64,000 bases of DNA from Achromobacter xylosoxidans (GTDB lineage: Bacteria; Pseudomonadota; Gammaproteobacteria; Burkholderiales; Burkholderiaceae_B). The stretch spans positions 3,658,001-3,722,000 of the forward strand of contig NZ_CP061008.1 of assembly GCF_014490035.1 (NCBI RefSeq), written 5' to 3'. The position numbers and the translations under genes are program-made. Under the pieces are notes generated by a model. The model did not search any database. It had not been told where the DNA came from and saw only the letters and a program-made list of their open reading frames with translations. Below are positions 1 to 8,756 of this stretch, piece by piece; position 1 is the first letter of the stretch, and each line of letters opens with the position of its first letter.

Positions 1-30
1 TGGGGTTGCCGGCTGCGCCGGCGGCAAGGC

Positions 31-750
31 TCAGCGGCCCTGTTGCTTGCGCCATGCGGCGAACTTGTCCTTGGTGCCGGGGTCCGTGGGCGGATACAGC
101 CCCAGGATGGACGCGCCCTGCTGCACCTCGCTGGTCACGAAGTCCTCGAAGGCCGTCATCTCCACGGCTTCGACGGCGATCTCGTCGGCCAGGCTGGCGG
201 GTATCACCACCACGCCCTCGCGGTCGCCCACGACGATATCGCCCGGCCACACCGCCACATCGCCGCAGCCGATGGGCGCATTGATGTCCAAGGCCTGGTG
301 CAGGGTCAGGTTGGTGGGCGCCGAAGGCCGCTGGTGATAGGCGGCAAAGCCCAACTCGGCAATCTCGGGCGAATCGCGGAAGCCGCCGTCCGTGACCACC
401 CCAGCCACGCCGCGCTTCATCAGCCGCGTCACCAGGATGGAGCCGGCGGAAGCCGCGCGCGCGTCCTTGCGGCTGTCCATGACCAGCACCGCGCCTTCCG
501 GGCAGGTCTCGACCGCAACGCGCTGCGGATGGGCGCGGTCCTCGAACACCTTGATGGTATTCAGGTCCTCGCGCGCGGGGATGTAGCGCAGCGTAAACGC
601 CGGGCCGACCATATTGGGCAGCGTGGCGTTCAGCGGACGCACGTCCTGGATGAACTGGTTGCGCAGGCCGCGCTTGAACAAGGCCGTGCACAGGGTGGCG
701 GTGCTGACGCCGGCCAGGCGGGCGCGGGTTTCAGGATTCATTTGGGACAC
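31..750 (-). CDS. RraA-family protein, probable HMG-aldolase-like lyase
   Basis: 239-residue protein of the RraA fold, which includes 4-hydroxy-4-methyl-2-oxoglutarate/oxaloacetate aldolases that cleave keto acids with a divalent metal. The VTDGGFRD stretch at residues 119-126 carries the Arg-Asp pair (R125, D126) typical of the aldolase members. The start is a GTG at 750, with GGAG five bases upstream. It lies 48 bp downstream of an IlvD-type dehydratase on the same strand, so it probably handles the keto acid made by that sugar-acid pathway. It could instead be a non-enzymatic RraA relative; the substrate cannot be read from sequence. A short GCCGGC hairpin at 8-22 follows the stop but lacks a T run. 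Confidence 0.85.
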   Translation of the reverse strand: MSQMNPETRARLAGVSTATLCTALFKRGLRNQFIQDVRPLNATLPNMVGPAFTLRYIPAREDLNTIKVFEDRAHPQRVAVETCPEGAVLVMDSRKDARAASAGSILVTRLMKRGVAGVVTDGGFRDSPEIAELGFAAYHQRPSAPTNLTLHQALDINAPIGCGDVAVWPGDIVVGDREGVVVIPASLADEIAVEAVEMTAFEDFVTSEVQQGASILGLYPPTDPGTKDKFAAWRKQQGR

Positions 751-798
751 GATGGCTCCGGGGGGGCTGAAGGCAATGGGGTGGGCGCGGATGGCGCG

Positions 799-2550
799 CT
801 AGAAGATCTCGGGTTCGGGTACGGGTGCGCCGAAAGCGGTTTCCAGGAAATCGAAATCGCAGCCGTCGTTGGCTTGGAGGATGTGCTTCGAGTACATCCA
901 GCCGTAGCCGCGCTCGTAGCGCCTGGGCGGCGGCGTCCAGGCGGCGCGGCGCGCGGCCAGCTCGTCGTCGCTGACGTTCAGGTGGATGCTGCGCGCGGGC
1001 ACGTCCACGGTGATCAGGTCGCCCGTTTTTACCAGGGCCAGCGGGCCGCCGATATAGCTTTCCGGCGCCACGTGCAGGATGCAGGCGCCGTAGCTGGTGC
1101 CGCTCATGCGCGCGTCGGACAGGCGCAGCATGTCGCGCACGCCCTGCTTCACCAGCTTGGTCGGGATGGGCAGCATGCCCCACTCCGGCATGCCGGGACC
1201 GCCCTGCGGTCCGGCATTGCGCAGGATCATGATGTGGTCGGCGGTGACGTCCAGGTTCTCGTCGTCCACCGTGGCCTTCATGCTGGGGTAATCGTCGAAC
1301 ACCAGGGCCGGGCCGGTATGCCGCAGGTACTGCGGCGCGCATGCGCTGGGCTTGATGACGCAGCCGTCCGGCGCGATATTGCCGCGCAGCACTGCCAGCG
1401 CGCCTTCGTCGTAGATGGCCTGGTCCAGCGGGCGGATCACGTCGTCGTTGTAGACTTCGGCGCCGGCGATGTTCTCGCCCAGCGTCTTGCCGGTGACGGT
1501 CATGGCGGACGGATCCAGATGGTCTTGCAGCCGCGACATCAGCGCCGGCAGCCCGCCCGCGTAGAAGAAGTCTTCCATCAGATAGGTGTCGCCGCTGGGC
1601 CGGATGTTGGCGATCACCGGCACCTTGCGGCTGGCGGCGTCGAAATCGTCCAGTCCCACGGCGCAGCCGGCGCGGCGCGACATGGCGACCAGGTGCACGA
1701 TGGCGTTGGTTGAGCAGCCCATGGCCATGGCCACGTTGATGGCGTTCTTGAAGGACGCCAGGCTCAGGATGCGCTGCGGCGTCAGGTCTTCCCAGACCAT
1801 CTCCACCACGCGCCGGCCGCATTCGGCCGACATGCGCATGTGGTTGACGTCCGCCGCCGGGATCGAGGATGCGCCCGGCAGCGTCATGCCTATGGCTTCG
1901 GCGATGGCGGTCATGGTACTGGCGGTGCCCATGGTCATGCAGGTGCCGTAGCTGCGGGCGATGCCGCCCTCGACCTCGGTCCATTGCTCCTGCGTGATCT
2001 TGCCGGCGCGGCGCTCGTCCCAGAGCTTCCAGGCATCCGACCCGGATCCCAGGATCTTGCCCTTCCAGTTGCCGCGCAACATGGGGCCGGCGGGCACATA
2101 GACACAGGGCAGCCCGGCGCTGACCGCGCCCATGATGAGACCCGGCGTGGTCTTGTCGCAGCCGCCCATGAGCACGGCGCCGTCGACCGGATGGCTGCGC
2201 AGCAGCTCCTCGGTCTCCATGGCCAGGAAATTGCGGTACAGCATGGTGGTCGGCTTGACGAAGGACTCCGACACCGAGATCGCGGGCAGTTCCACCGGAA
2301 AGCCGCCCGCCTGGAACACGCCGCGCTTGACGTCCTCGACGCGCTGCTTGAAGTGGCTGTGGCAGGGATTCAGGTCCGACCAGGTGTTGATGATGGCGAT
2401 GACTGGGCGGCCCGCCCAGTCGTCGGGGCCATAGCCCATCTGCATCATGCGGGAGCGGTGGCCGAAGGAACGCAGGTCGTCCTTGGCCATCCAGGCGGCG
2501 CTGCGCAGGCTTTCGTAGGAGCGTTTCATAGGGGCGAGGCGGAGTTTCAT
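799..2550 (-). CDS. IlvD/Edd-family sugar-acid dehydratase (L-arabinonate dehydratase-like)
   Basis: 583-residue Fe-S dehydratase that removes water from a sugar acid or dihydroxy acid to give a 2-keto acid. The three cluster cysteines of the family are visible: C63 in NPCH, C131 in GGCDKT and C204 in GTCMTMGT. The N-terminal region (MKRSYESLRS, HRSRMMQMGYG) resembles L-arabinonate and related dehydratases more than the branched-chain IlvD. A second in-frame ATG at 2529 (MKRSYESL) is an equally good start, since neither has a clear Shine-Dalgarno. It sits with an RraA-type aldolase downstream and a divergent GntR regulator, which suggests an inducible catabolic operon for a sugar acid. The exact substrate is inference. 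Confidence 0.9.
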   Translation of the reverse strand: MKLRLAPMKRSYESLRSAAWMAKDDLRSFGHRSRMMQMGYGPDDWAGRPVIAIINTWSDLNPCHSHFKQRVEDVKRGVFQAGGFPVELPAISVSESFVKPTTMLYRNFLAMETEELLRSHPVDGAVLMGGCDKTTPGLIMGAVSAGLPCVYVPAGPMLRGNWKGKILGSGSDAWKLWDERRAGKITQEQWTEVEGGIARSYGTCMTMGTASTMTAIAEAIGMTLPGASSIPAADVNHMRMSAECGRRVVEMVWEDLTPQRILSLASFKNAINVAMAMGCSTNAIVHLVAMSRRAGCAVGLDDFDAASRKVPVIANIRPSGDTYLMEDFFYAGGLPALMSRLQDHLDPSAMTVTGKTLGENIAGAEVYNDDVIRPLDQAIYDEGALAVLRGNIAPDGCVIKPSACAPQYLRHTGPALVFDDYPSMKATVDDENLDVTADHIMILRNAGPQGGPGMPEWGMLPIPTKLVKQGVRDMLRLSDARMSGTSYGACILHVAPESYIGGPLALVKTGDLITVDVPARSIHLNVSDDELAARRAAWTPPPRRYERGYGWMYSKHILQANDGCDFDFLETAFGAPVPEPEIF

Positions 2551-2572
2551 AGTGGCGACCGGGCCATTTAAA

Positions 2573-2588
2573 CACTAATACATTAGTG
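2573..2588. promoter_or_regulatory. Perfect palindrome, probable GntR operator
   Basis: CACTAAT-AC-ATTAGTG: two perfect 7-bp arms around a 2-bp centre, in the 102-bp gap between the divergent dehydratase and gntR-type genes. It lies 23 bp upstream of the dehydratase start and 65 bp upstream of the regulator start. Size and symmetry suit a dimeric FadR/GntR-type repressor, so autoregulation and control of the dehydratase operon are likely. The regulator assignment is inferred from position. Confidence 0.6.
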
Positions 2589-2652
2589 CGTCAGCCTGGT
2601 AAAAACCCGCTAAACTCCGTTACTCTTCAGGCCCAACTCCGCACGCGACCCG

Positions 2653-3342
2653 ATGCAAAGCACCAAGCTCAGACTGGACCGTTCGCGCCACGCCGCGCCC
2701 CAGGTCTTTGAACATCTACGCGAACAGATCGTGTCCCTGGAACTGGCCCCGGGTACTCCCCTGTCGCGCATCACGCTGGCGGAAACCTACGGCCTGAGCC
2801 AGACCCCGATCCGCGACGCGCTGATGCGGCTGGCCGAAGAAGCGCTGGTCGAGATCTATCCGCAGCACACCACGGTGGTCAGCCGCATCGACGTGGACGC
2901 CGCGCGCGAAGCGCATTTCCTGCGCCGCTCGCTGGAACTCGAAATCGTGCAGATGCTGGCGCAGCGCCCGGATCCCCAGCTCTTCCAGCGCCTGCAGGCC
3001 AGCATCGACCTGCAGCGCGCCAGCCACGCCAGCAGCCAGTTCCAGCGTTTCATCGACGCCGACCAGGCCTTCCACCGCGACATGCACGAAGCCGCCGGCG
3101 TGACCCGGCTGTGGGAACTCGCGCAACGCTACAGCGGCCACCTGGACCGCTTGCGCCGCTTGCACCTGCCCGAGGCCGGCAAGGCCGAACGCATCCTGGA
3201 CGACCACCAGCGCCTGCTGGACGCCATCGTCGCGCAGGACCCGCAGCGCGCCCAGCAGGTGCTGCGGGAACACCTTTCGGGCACCCTCAGCCAAGTGGCC
3301 GAGATCTGCAAGCGCTATCCGGAATATGTGCTGACGGCGTAG
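2653..3342 (+). CDS. GntR-family transcriptional regulator, FCD (FadR) subfamily
   Basis: 229 residues. An N-terminal winged helix-turn-helix (about 12-75, with the recognition region SQTPIRDALMRL) is followed by an all-helical FCD ligand-binding domain (about 90-220). The FCD domain shows the usual metal-ligand positions, DQAFHRDMHEA, near 136-146. It is divergent from the dehydratase/aldolase pair, with a perfect palindrome between them, so it most likely represses that operon until a sugar acid or keto acid binds. Family assignment is firm; ligand unknown. Confidence 0.88.
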   Translation: MQSTKLRLDRSRHAAPQVFEHLREQIVSLELAPGTPLSRITLAETYGLSQTPIRDALMRLAEEALVEIYPQHTTVVSRIDVDAAREAHFLRRSLELEIVQMLAQRPDPQLFQRLQASIDLQRASHASSQFQRFIDADQAFHRDMHEAAGVTRLWELAQRYSGHLDRLRRLHLPEAGKAERILDDHQRLLDAIVAQDPQRAQQVLREHLSGTLSQVAEICKRYPEYVLTA

Positions 3343-3461
3343 GCCCCGCCGCCCCTCGGACGTATTCGCCCCGCGCATGCGCGCCCTGCCCGGTATGATC
3401 GGGGACACGCCGCGGCCACAAGCCTGGCGCCGGCGCCCCGCGCCACCACCGGAAAACACCA

Positions 3462-4016
3462 ATGACCGCAAGGCACGCATTCCTGATCGCCCTGGCCGTG
3501 ACCGCCTGGACCCACCCCGCGCAGGCCGCCCCGCCCGGCGCCTGCGAAACCGTCACGGTACGCGAAGGCGACCCAGTCCCCGCCGACGCCTGCGCCGTGA
3601 ACATCGTGCCGCGTGACCCTGGACCCGGCGGCATGGTGTCCGCCGAACCGGACTGGCTGCCGCTCGACCCGCAAGCCATGCCAGGCGTGTTCTACGACAG
3701 CGCGTCGGTCAAGGTCGTATCGGAGCGCCCCGCCGTCAGGGCAGTGAACGTGGCCTGGTTCTATGCCCAGCCCAAGATTTCCGCCGCCAACGGGCAGCCC
3801 TACCGCTCCGTGACCCAACCGGTCACCATGAATTGCACCGCCGGCACTTATACCGTCAGCCAGGTCGTGCACCATGCGGGCGAGAACGCCACCGGCCCCG
3901 TCGTCGAATCCCTGCCCCCGCCCGGCATCCGCAATGCGCCCATCACGCAAGACCCTGTGCAGCGCAAGCTGCGCGAGATCGTCTGCCCGGCCAACGGCAA
4001 GGGGCCGCGCAAGTAG
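3462..4016 (+). CDS. Secreted hypothetical protein, surface-adhesin-E-like
   Basis: 184 residues with a clear Sec signal peptide (MTARHAFLIALAVTAWTHPAQA, cut near AQA-AP). The mature part has four cysteines (CETV, ACAV, NCTA, EIVCP) and a VAWFYAQP strand. This pattern recalls the small periplasmic surface-adhesin E family found widely in betaproteobacteria, but that match is by eye and tentative. A TATGAT hexamer at 3394-3399 could be its promoter. The next gene downstream converges on it, so it looks monocistronic. Function unknown. Confidence 0.6.
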   Translation: MTARHAFLIALAVTAWTHPAQAAPPGACETVTVREGDPVPADACAVNIVPRDPGPGGMVSAEPDWLPLDPQAMPGVFYDSASVKVVSERPAVRAVNVAWFYAQPKISAANGQPYRSVTQPVTMNCTAGTYTVSQVVHHAGENATGPVVESLPPPGIRNAPITQDPVQRKLREIVCPANGKGPRK

Positions 4017-4048
4017 CAGCAGCCGGCCGTCGCTGCCGCGCCGCGCGC

Positions 4049-5161
4049 CTATCCCGCCGCTTCGGCCGCCAGCCGCGCCTGGCGTTTGGCCAGTTCGGTC
4101 TTCAACTGCACCAGGCTGGGCGTAACGATGGGCAGGAAGGCCGCTTCCCGCCAACGCCGGGCAAAGCCTGAGCCGGCCTGCCGCAGATAGGCCCCGCCGC
4201 CGCTGGCCTGCAATTCCAGCTGCACCGCCTGCTGGGCCGCTTCGGCCAAGGCGATGCGGATTTCGAACAGCCGCCAGGGCTGCGCCACGAAGCTTCCGCT
4301 ACGCACGCCTTCGAGCAAGCCCGCGGTCAATGCATCCAGTTGCGCGCCCAGCGCTTGCAGCGGCTGGCCCAGGATGCCGCGCGAGGCCTGGCCCTGCCCG
4401 GCCTCCAGCGCGGCGCGCAAGGCGCCCCGCGCCAAGCCGATGGACAGGCCGCACTGCATGCCGGCGAAGGCCGGCCGGGCCTGGGGCAGGTATTGGCGCG
4501 CGTCGGAATGGATCAGCCATTCGGGGCCGATGCGCACATCGCGCAGCGCCAGCGCGGCGGTATTGGTCGACTGCAACGCCAGCAAAGGCAGGTCCGCGCT
4601 GCGCTCCAGCCCCGCAATGTCGTGCGGCAGCGCCACCACCGCCGGCGTGCCATCAGGCGCGGCGACCGCGGCCGCCACCAGGAAGCCTTGCGGCCGCAGG
4701 TTCGTGACCCAAGGCATCTGTCCGTCCAGCGCCCACGCGTCGCCCGCCTCGCGCGCGGCGATCTGCAGCGATTCGATGCCGCTGAGGAACTTCATGGCGT
4801 TCGACAGCGCGGTCGCGCCGGCCTGCCCGCCCTGGAGCAATGACCCCAGCCAGGCATCCGCCAGACCGGCGTTCGGACTGCGCAACAGGTACTCGATGAA
4901 AACGCGCTGGCTCCAGGCCACGAAGGCGCCGGCGACGGACAGTTCCGCCAACTGCGCAATGGTTTCGATGGCATCGCCGATATCCGTGCCCGGCAAGCCG
5001 CCTTGCGCCACGGGCACGCCATGGCGCAACACGTCGGCGGCGGCCAGCCGCGGCAACAACTCCGCCGCGTCCAGGCTGCCGTCGTCCAAGGCGTCGGCGT
5101 GTTGCCGCAGCCAGGCTTTCAGGTCTGCCGGCAGCGCGGCGTGGACGGGCGTAAGGGCCAT
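4049..5161 (-). CDS. Acyl-CoA dehydrogenase-family flavoprotein
   Basis: 370 residues from the ATG at 5161, chosen because GGAGA lies just upstream; a longer frame to 5215 has no ribosome site. It shows the acyl-CoA dehydrogenase layout: helical N-domain, beta domain (AWALDGQMPWVTN, ALALRDVRIGPEWL), helical C-domain. I do not see the usual catalytic glutamate motif clearly. Flavoproteins of this fold also include SfnB/DszC-type enzymes of sulfur acquisition. As last gene of an operon with an O-acetylhomoserine sulfhydrylase and a PLP enzyme, a role in using an organosulfur compound is plausible but inferred. Confidence 0.75.
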   Translation of the reverse strand: MALTPVHAALPADLKAWLRQHADALDDGSLDAAELLPRLAAADVLRHGVPVAQGGLPGTDIGDAIETIAQLAELSVAGAFVAWSQRVFIEYLLRSPNAGLADAWLGSLLQGGQAGATALSNAMKFLSGIESLQIAAREAGDAWALDGQMPWVTNLRPQGFLVAAAVAAPDGTPAVVALPHDIAGLERSADLPLLALQSTNTAALALRDVRIGPEWLIHSDARQYLPQARPAFAGMQCGLSIGLARGALRAALEAGQGQASRGILGQPLQALGAQLDALTAGLLEGVRSGSFVAQPWRLFEIRIALAEAAQQAVQLELQASGGGAYLRQAGSGFARRWREAAFLPIVTPSLVQLKTELAKRQARLAAEAAG

Positions 5162-5284
5162 GGGAGTCTCCAGCGGGTCGTCATGGGATGCGCCGGCGCG
5201 GGCGGCCCGGCGCAATCTCGCATGATGCCCTCAAACTGCGACGCCCGGACGACCGTATCAGCCACCCGTCCTGGCCTGGCTGGA

Positions 5285-6112
5285 TCAGGCCAGGCCCAGC
5301 AGCAAATCGGCCAGCAAGGCCGGATGCGTGATGTGGGCTTCGTGCGGCGCGGCAATGTCGACCCAGTTCCAACCCGCTTGGGACTTCACCAGCTTGCGCG
5401 AATCGTCCAGCACCGGCAGTTCGGGCTGGGTGCAATGGATGTAGGTACGGGCCACGCCGTTGCCGATGGGGTGCTTCAGGTTCAGCGGCGTGGTGTAGCT
5501 GGCCAGCGGATGCGCGGTCAGGCGGCGCTTGACCCAGTCATGGTCGGCGCTGCCCGGCGTGAATCCCCAGGCTGCAGGCAGCGGATCGGGAATCGGCACA
5601 GCCAATCCATCGGTGGCCTTCGAGGCGGCCGCAATGCGCGCGTCGGCATCCGCCTTCGGATACACGGAGAACGCATTCTGGCCGCTTTGCAGCACGATGG
5701 CGTCGAAGTACACCAGATGCGCAAGCCGCTGCGGTATCCGGTCGGCCACGCCCGTGATGGGAATGCCGCCGAAGCTGTGGCCCACCAGGATCACATCCTT
5801 CAGTTCCTGCGTCTCGATGACCTGGACCAGATCCTCGACGAAGGTGTCGATGGTGATGCTCTTGCTCAACAGGTGGGCGCGGTCGCCCATGCCCGTGTAG
5901 CTGGGCGCGTACACGCGGTGGCCTGCGGCCAACAGACGGTCCGCCACCGGGCGCCAGCACCAGCCGCCATGCCAGGAGCCGTGGGCCAGGACGTAGTTGC
6001 GGGCCTTTGCGGTCGGGGCAGCCGGAGCTGCCGCCCCGGCCGCTCCCGCAGCTGCCAGCGCGGGCAGGCCCGCGGCCAGCTTCAACAAGGTTCTGCGGGG
6101 AAGCATCGTCAT
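5285..6112 (-). CDS. Exported alpha/beta hydrolase (esterase-like)
   Basis: 275 residues. The N-terminus PRRTLLKLAAG followed by an alanine-rich stretch resembles a Tat signal, which would place the enzyme in the periplasm. The nucleophile elbow is GHSFGG (S113), the oxyanion region is HGSWHGGWCW (about 44-53), and a C-terminal histidine is in PHEAHITHP. These fit the hydroxynitrile-lyase/methyl-salicylate-esterase branch of alpha/beta hydrolases. It starts 3 bp after the metY-like stop, so it is co-transcribed. The substrate is unknown; an ester or amide whose product feeds the neighbouring sulfur enzymes is a guess. Confidence 0.85.
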   Translation of the reverse strand: MTMLPRRTLLKLAAGLPALAAAGAAGAAAPAAPTAKARNYVLAHGSWHGGWCWRPVADRLLAAGHRVYAPSYTGMGDRAHLLSKSITIDTFVEDLVQVIETQELKDVILVGHSFGGIPITGVADRIPQRLAHLVYFDAIVLQSGQNAFSVYPKADADARIAAASKATDGLAVPIPDPLPAAWGFTPGSADHDWVKRRLTAHPLASYTTPLNLKHPIGNGVARTYIHCTQPELPVLDDSRKLVKSQAGWNWVDIAAPHEAHITHPALLADLLLGLA

Positions 6113-6115
6113 GGC

Positions 6116-7411
6116 TTAAACCTGTGCCAGCGCCTGGTCCAGATCCGCCAGCAGGTCGTCGATGTGCTCGATGCCGATCGACAGGCGCACGGTTTCCTCG
6201 CGCACGCCGGCCTTCTGCAGCTCTTCGGGATTGAGCTGGCGGTGCGTGGTCGACGCAGGGTGCGTGGCCAGCGACTTGGAGTCGCCGATATTGACCAGGC
6301 GGGTGAACAGCTGCAGCGCGTCCTGGAAGCGCGCGCCGGCCTCGCGGCCGCCCTTCACGCCGAAGGTGAAGAGCCCAGGCGCCTTGCCGCCCAGGTACTT
6401 CTGCGCCAGCGCGTGGTCGGGATGGTCCGGCAGGCCTGCGTAGTTGACCCACTCGACCTTCGGATGTTCGCGCAGGTAGTTGGCGATCTTGACGGTGTTC
6501 TCGACGATGCGGTCCACGCGCAGCGCCAGGGTCTCGATGCCTTGCAGGATCTGGAACGAGTTGAAGGGCGAGATCGCCGCGCCGGTATTGCGCAGCGGCA
6601 CCACGCGGGCGCGGCCGATGTAGGCGGCCGGACCGAAGGCTTCGGTGTAGACCACGCCGTGGTAGCTGACGTCAGGCGTATTCAAGCGCTTGAAACGCTC
6701 TTTGTGTTCCGCCCACGGGAACTTGCCGGAATCGATGATGGCGCCGCCCAGGCTGGTGCCGTGGCCGCCCAGGTACTTGGTCAACGACTGCACCACGATG
6801 TCGGCGCCGTGCTCGATGGGACGCAGCAGGTACGGCGACGGCACGGTGTTGTCGACGATCAGCGGCAGGCCATGGCGATGCGCCAGCTCGGCCAGCGCAG
6901 CGATGTCCGTGATATTGCCCAGCGGATTGCCCACGGATTCCGCGAAGATGGCCTTGGTGCGGTCATCGATCTGGGCCTCGAAGGCGGCCAGGTCGGAAGG
7001 ATTGGCGAAACGCGTGGTGATGCCGTACTGCGGCAGCGTATGCGCGAACAGGTTGTAGGTGCCGCCGTACAGCGTGCTGGACGAGACGATGTTGTCGCCC
7101 GCTTCGGCGATGGTCAGGATGGCGTAGGTCACCGCGGCCTGGCCCGAGGCCAGCGCCAGCGCGGCGATGCCGCCCTCCAGGGCCGCCACGCGCTGCTCCA
7201 GCACGTCGGTGGTCGGGTTCATGATGCGGGTGTAGATGTTGCCCGGCACCTTGAGGTCGAACAGGTCGGCGCCATGCTGCGTGTCGTCGAACGCGTAGGC
7301 CACGGTCTGGTAGATGGGTACGGCCACGGCGCGCGTGGTCGGATCGGGGCGGTAGCCGCCATGCACGGCCACGGTTTCAAGCCGCCACTGGGGCTTCTTC
7401 GCTTCGGTCAT
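6116..7411 (-). CDS. metY: O-acetylhomoserine sulfhydrylase (aminocarboxypropyltransferase)
   Basis: 431-residue Cys/Met-metabolism PLP enzyme that joins O-acetylhomoserine with sulfide or methanethiol to give homocysteine or methionine. The Schiff-base lysine is K212 in SLTKYLGGHG. Other family marks are YTRIMNPT, ASGQAAVTYA, SSTLYGGTYN and the C-terminal SLGIEH-like segment VRLSIGIEHIDDL. Length is normal for MetY. It sits between a class V aminotransferase-like gene (37 bp upstream) and the hydrolase, an unusual setting for a methionine gene that suggests service in an organosulfur pathway. Confidence 0.92.
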   Translation of the reverse strand: MTEAKKPQWRLETVAVHGGYRPDPTTRAVAVPIYQTVAYAFDDTQHGADLFDLKVPGNIYTRIMNPTTDVLEQRVAALEGGIAALALASGQAAVTYAILTIAEAGDNIVSSSTLYGGTYNLFAHTLPQYGITTRFANPSDLAAFEAQIDDRTKAIFAESVGNPLGNITDIAALAELAHRHGLPLIVDNTVPSPYLLRPIEHGADIVVQSLTKYLGGHGTSLGGAIIDSGKFPWAEHKERFKRLNTPDVSYHGVVYTEAFGPAAYIGRARVVPLRNTGAAISPFNSFQILQGIETLALRVDRIVENTVKIANYLREHPKVEWVNYAGLPDHPDHALAQKYLGGKAPGLFTFGVKGGREAGARFQDALQLFTRLVNIGDSKSLATHPASTTHRQLNPEELQKAGVREETVRLSIGIEHIDDLLADLDQALAQV

Positions 7412-7448
7412 CAGTATCTCCTGAAGGGTTGCTTATCAATGATTCTTC

Positions 7449-8588
7449 TCAGACGGGAAGCGTCCGCGCCGCGCGCAGGATGCGTTCCACGTCCGCATGA
7501 TTGTTATAGGCGCCGACGGACAAGCGCACGTAACCATACTCCACTATGCTGGCCACGACCCCGGATTGTGTCAGATGCGCCAGCGCGGCGGCGGGATCCG
7601 GCACGCGCAGCGCCGTCGTCGTGCTGCGGAATTCGGGACCGGCCGGCGACACCACCTGCAGGCCCAGTCCGCGCAGGCCGGTGCCCAGCGCTTCCGAAAG
7701 TTCCAGCACCCAGGGCTCGATACGCTCGGGCCGCGCGCCTTCGATCAGGTCCAGCGCGGCAGCCCAGCCCGCGATGCCCGGATAGTTCAGGTTGCCCGAT
7801 TCGAGCCTGCGGGCGTCGGCGCCATCGGCGATGCCCACCTGCCATTGCAGTCCGGACTTGTCCAGCGTATTGACGCCGGAAGGCCCGATGTACAACGGAT
7901 CCAGGGCGTCCAGCAGCCTGGGCGACACATGCAGCAGGCCCACGCCCAGCGGTCCGAGCATGCCCTTGTGCGCGCCGCAGGCAAAGGCATCCACGCCCCA
8001 TTCATCCACGTCGGCGCGCAACAGCCCCGCGCCCTGAATCCCGTCGACGACCAGCCAGATGCCGCGTTCGGCGCAACGCCGGCCCAACTCGGCAATATCG
8101 GTGCGCAGGCCGGTGCCGTATTGCACCCAGGACACCGCGATCAGCCGCGTGCGCGCATCCACGTGCTGCCAAAGGTCGTCCACCGTATAGCGATGCGAAT
8201 TCGCCTGCGCCACCCGCACCTGCACGCCGCGGCGCCGCAGATTCAGCCAGGGCAAGGCATTGGTGGGATGCTCCTGATCGTCCACCACCAGGTTGTCGCC
8301 TTCCTGCCAGGCCAGCCCTTGCGCAACGATGTTCAGCCCTTCGGTCGTGTTCTTGGTGTAGGCCAGACGCTTGGCGTCGCCGCCGATCAGGCGCGCCAGC
8401 CGCAAGCGCAACGCATCCGCGTCCCGCAGCCACCGAGGCTTGTCGCTGCGCGCATAGGTGATGCCTTCGAAGAAGGCGGCGACCGCCTCGGCCACCCTGG
8501 GCGCCAGCGGGCTGGTATAGGCAATGTTGGCGTAGGCCTGGTCTTGCGTGATGGGAAACAACTGCCTGAATTCGTCCTGCCAGCTCAT
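7449..8588 (-). CDS. Class V aminotransferase-fold PLP enzyme
   Basis: 379 residues from the ATG at 8588, which has GGAG nine bases upstream; an in-frame ATG six codons earlier lacks one. It is a fold-type I PLP protein: TKNTTEGLN phosphate-binding turn (about 79-86), VVDGIQGAG (181-188) with the cofactor aspartate, and K208 in CGAHKGMLG. The family covers cysteine desulfurases, isopenicillin N epimerase-like and selenocysteine-lyase-like proteins. I do not see a conserved desulfurase cysteine loop, so a lyase or epimerase role is as likely as desulfuration. First gene of the sulfur-flavoured operon. Confidence 0.85.
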   Translation of the reverse strand: MSWQDEFRQLFPITQDQAYANIAYTSPLAPRVAEAVAAFFEGITYARSDKPRWLRDADALRLRLARLIGGDAKRLAYTKNTTEGLNIVAQGLAWQEGDNLVVDDQEHPTNALPWLNLRRRGVQVRVAQANSHRYTVDDLWQHVDARTRLIAVSWVQYGTGLRTDIAELGRRCAERGIWLVVDGIQGAGLLRADVDEWGVDAFACGAHKGMLGPLGVGLLHVSPRLLDALDPLYIGPSGVNTLDKSGLQWQVGIADGADARRLESGNLNYPGIAGWAAALDLIEGARPERIEPWVLELSEALGTGLRGLGLQVVSPAGPEFRSTTTALRVPDPAAALAHLTQSGVVASIVEYGYVRLSVGAYNNHADVERILRAARTLPV

Positions 8589-8671
8589 GCGCCGCCGCTC
8601 CGTCATTTCAACTTGGTATGCAGGGATTCTAGGTATATGACGCGCATTTGAGTAAGGCTTAGTTTTTATAT

Positions 8672-8685
8672 CCATATGACCATAT
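8672..8685. promoter_or_regulatory. AT-rich divergent control region with CCATAT direct repeat
   Basis: Two CCATAT copies, 8 bp apart, lie inside the AT-rich centre (about 8660-8690) of the 168-bp gap between the PLP-enzyme operon and the ABC transporter. This stretch stands out from its GC-rich surroundings and probably holds the divergent promoters. No known operator was recognised. Confidence 0.3.
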
Positions 8686-8756
8686 AGTCGCTCGCGCCTA
8701 GCCATCGCGCCCATAGAATTCCTGCCTTTCCGGACGGCATCGAATAAAGGAATGGC

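Noticed and set aside
1..30. GCCGGC hairpin after the RraA-type gene as a terminator
   Set aside because: No T run follows on the minus strand and the window ends there, so it cannot be judged.
799..2550. Dehydratase as branched-chain amino acid enzyme IlvD
   Set aside because: Catabolic neighbours (RraA-type aldolase, GntR regulator) and the N-terminal sequence fit a sugar-acid dehydratase better.
5003..7873. Long plus-strand open frame opposite the metY operon
   Set aside because: It spans several minus-strand genes with clear catalytic motifs and has no motif of its own; antisense artefact of GC-rich codons.
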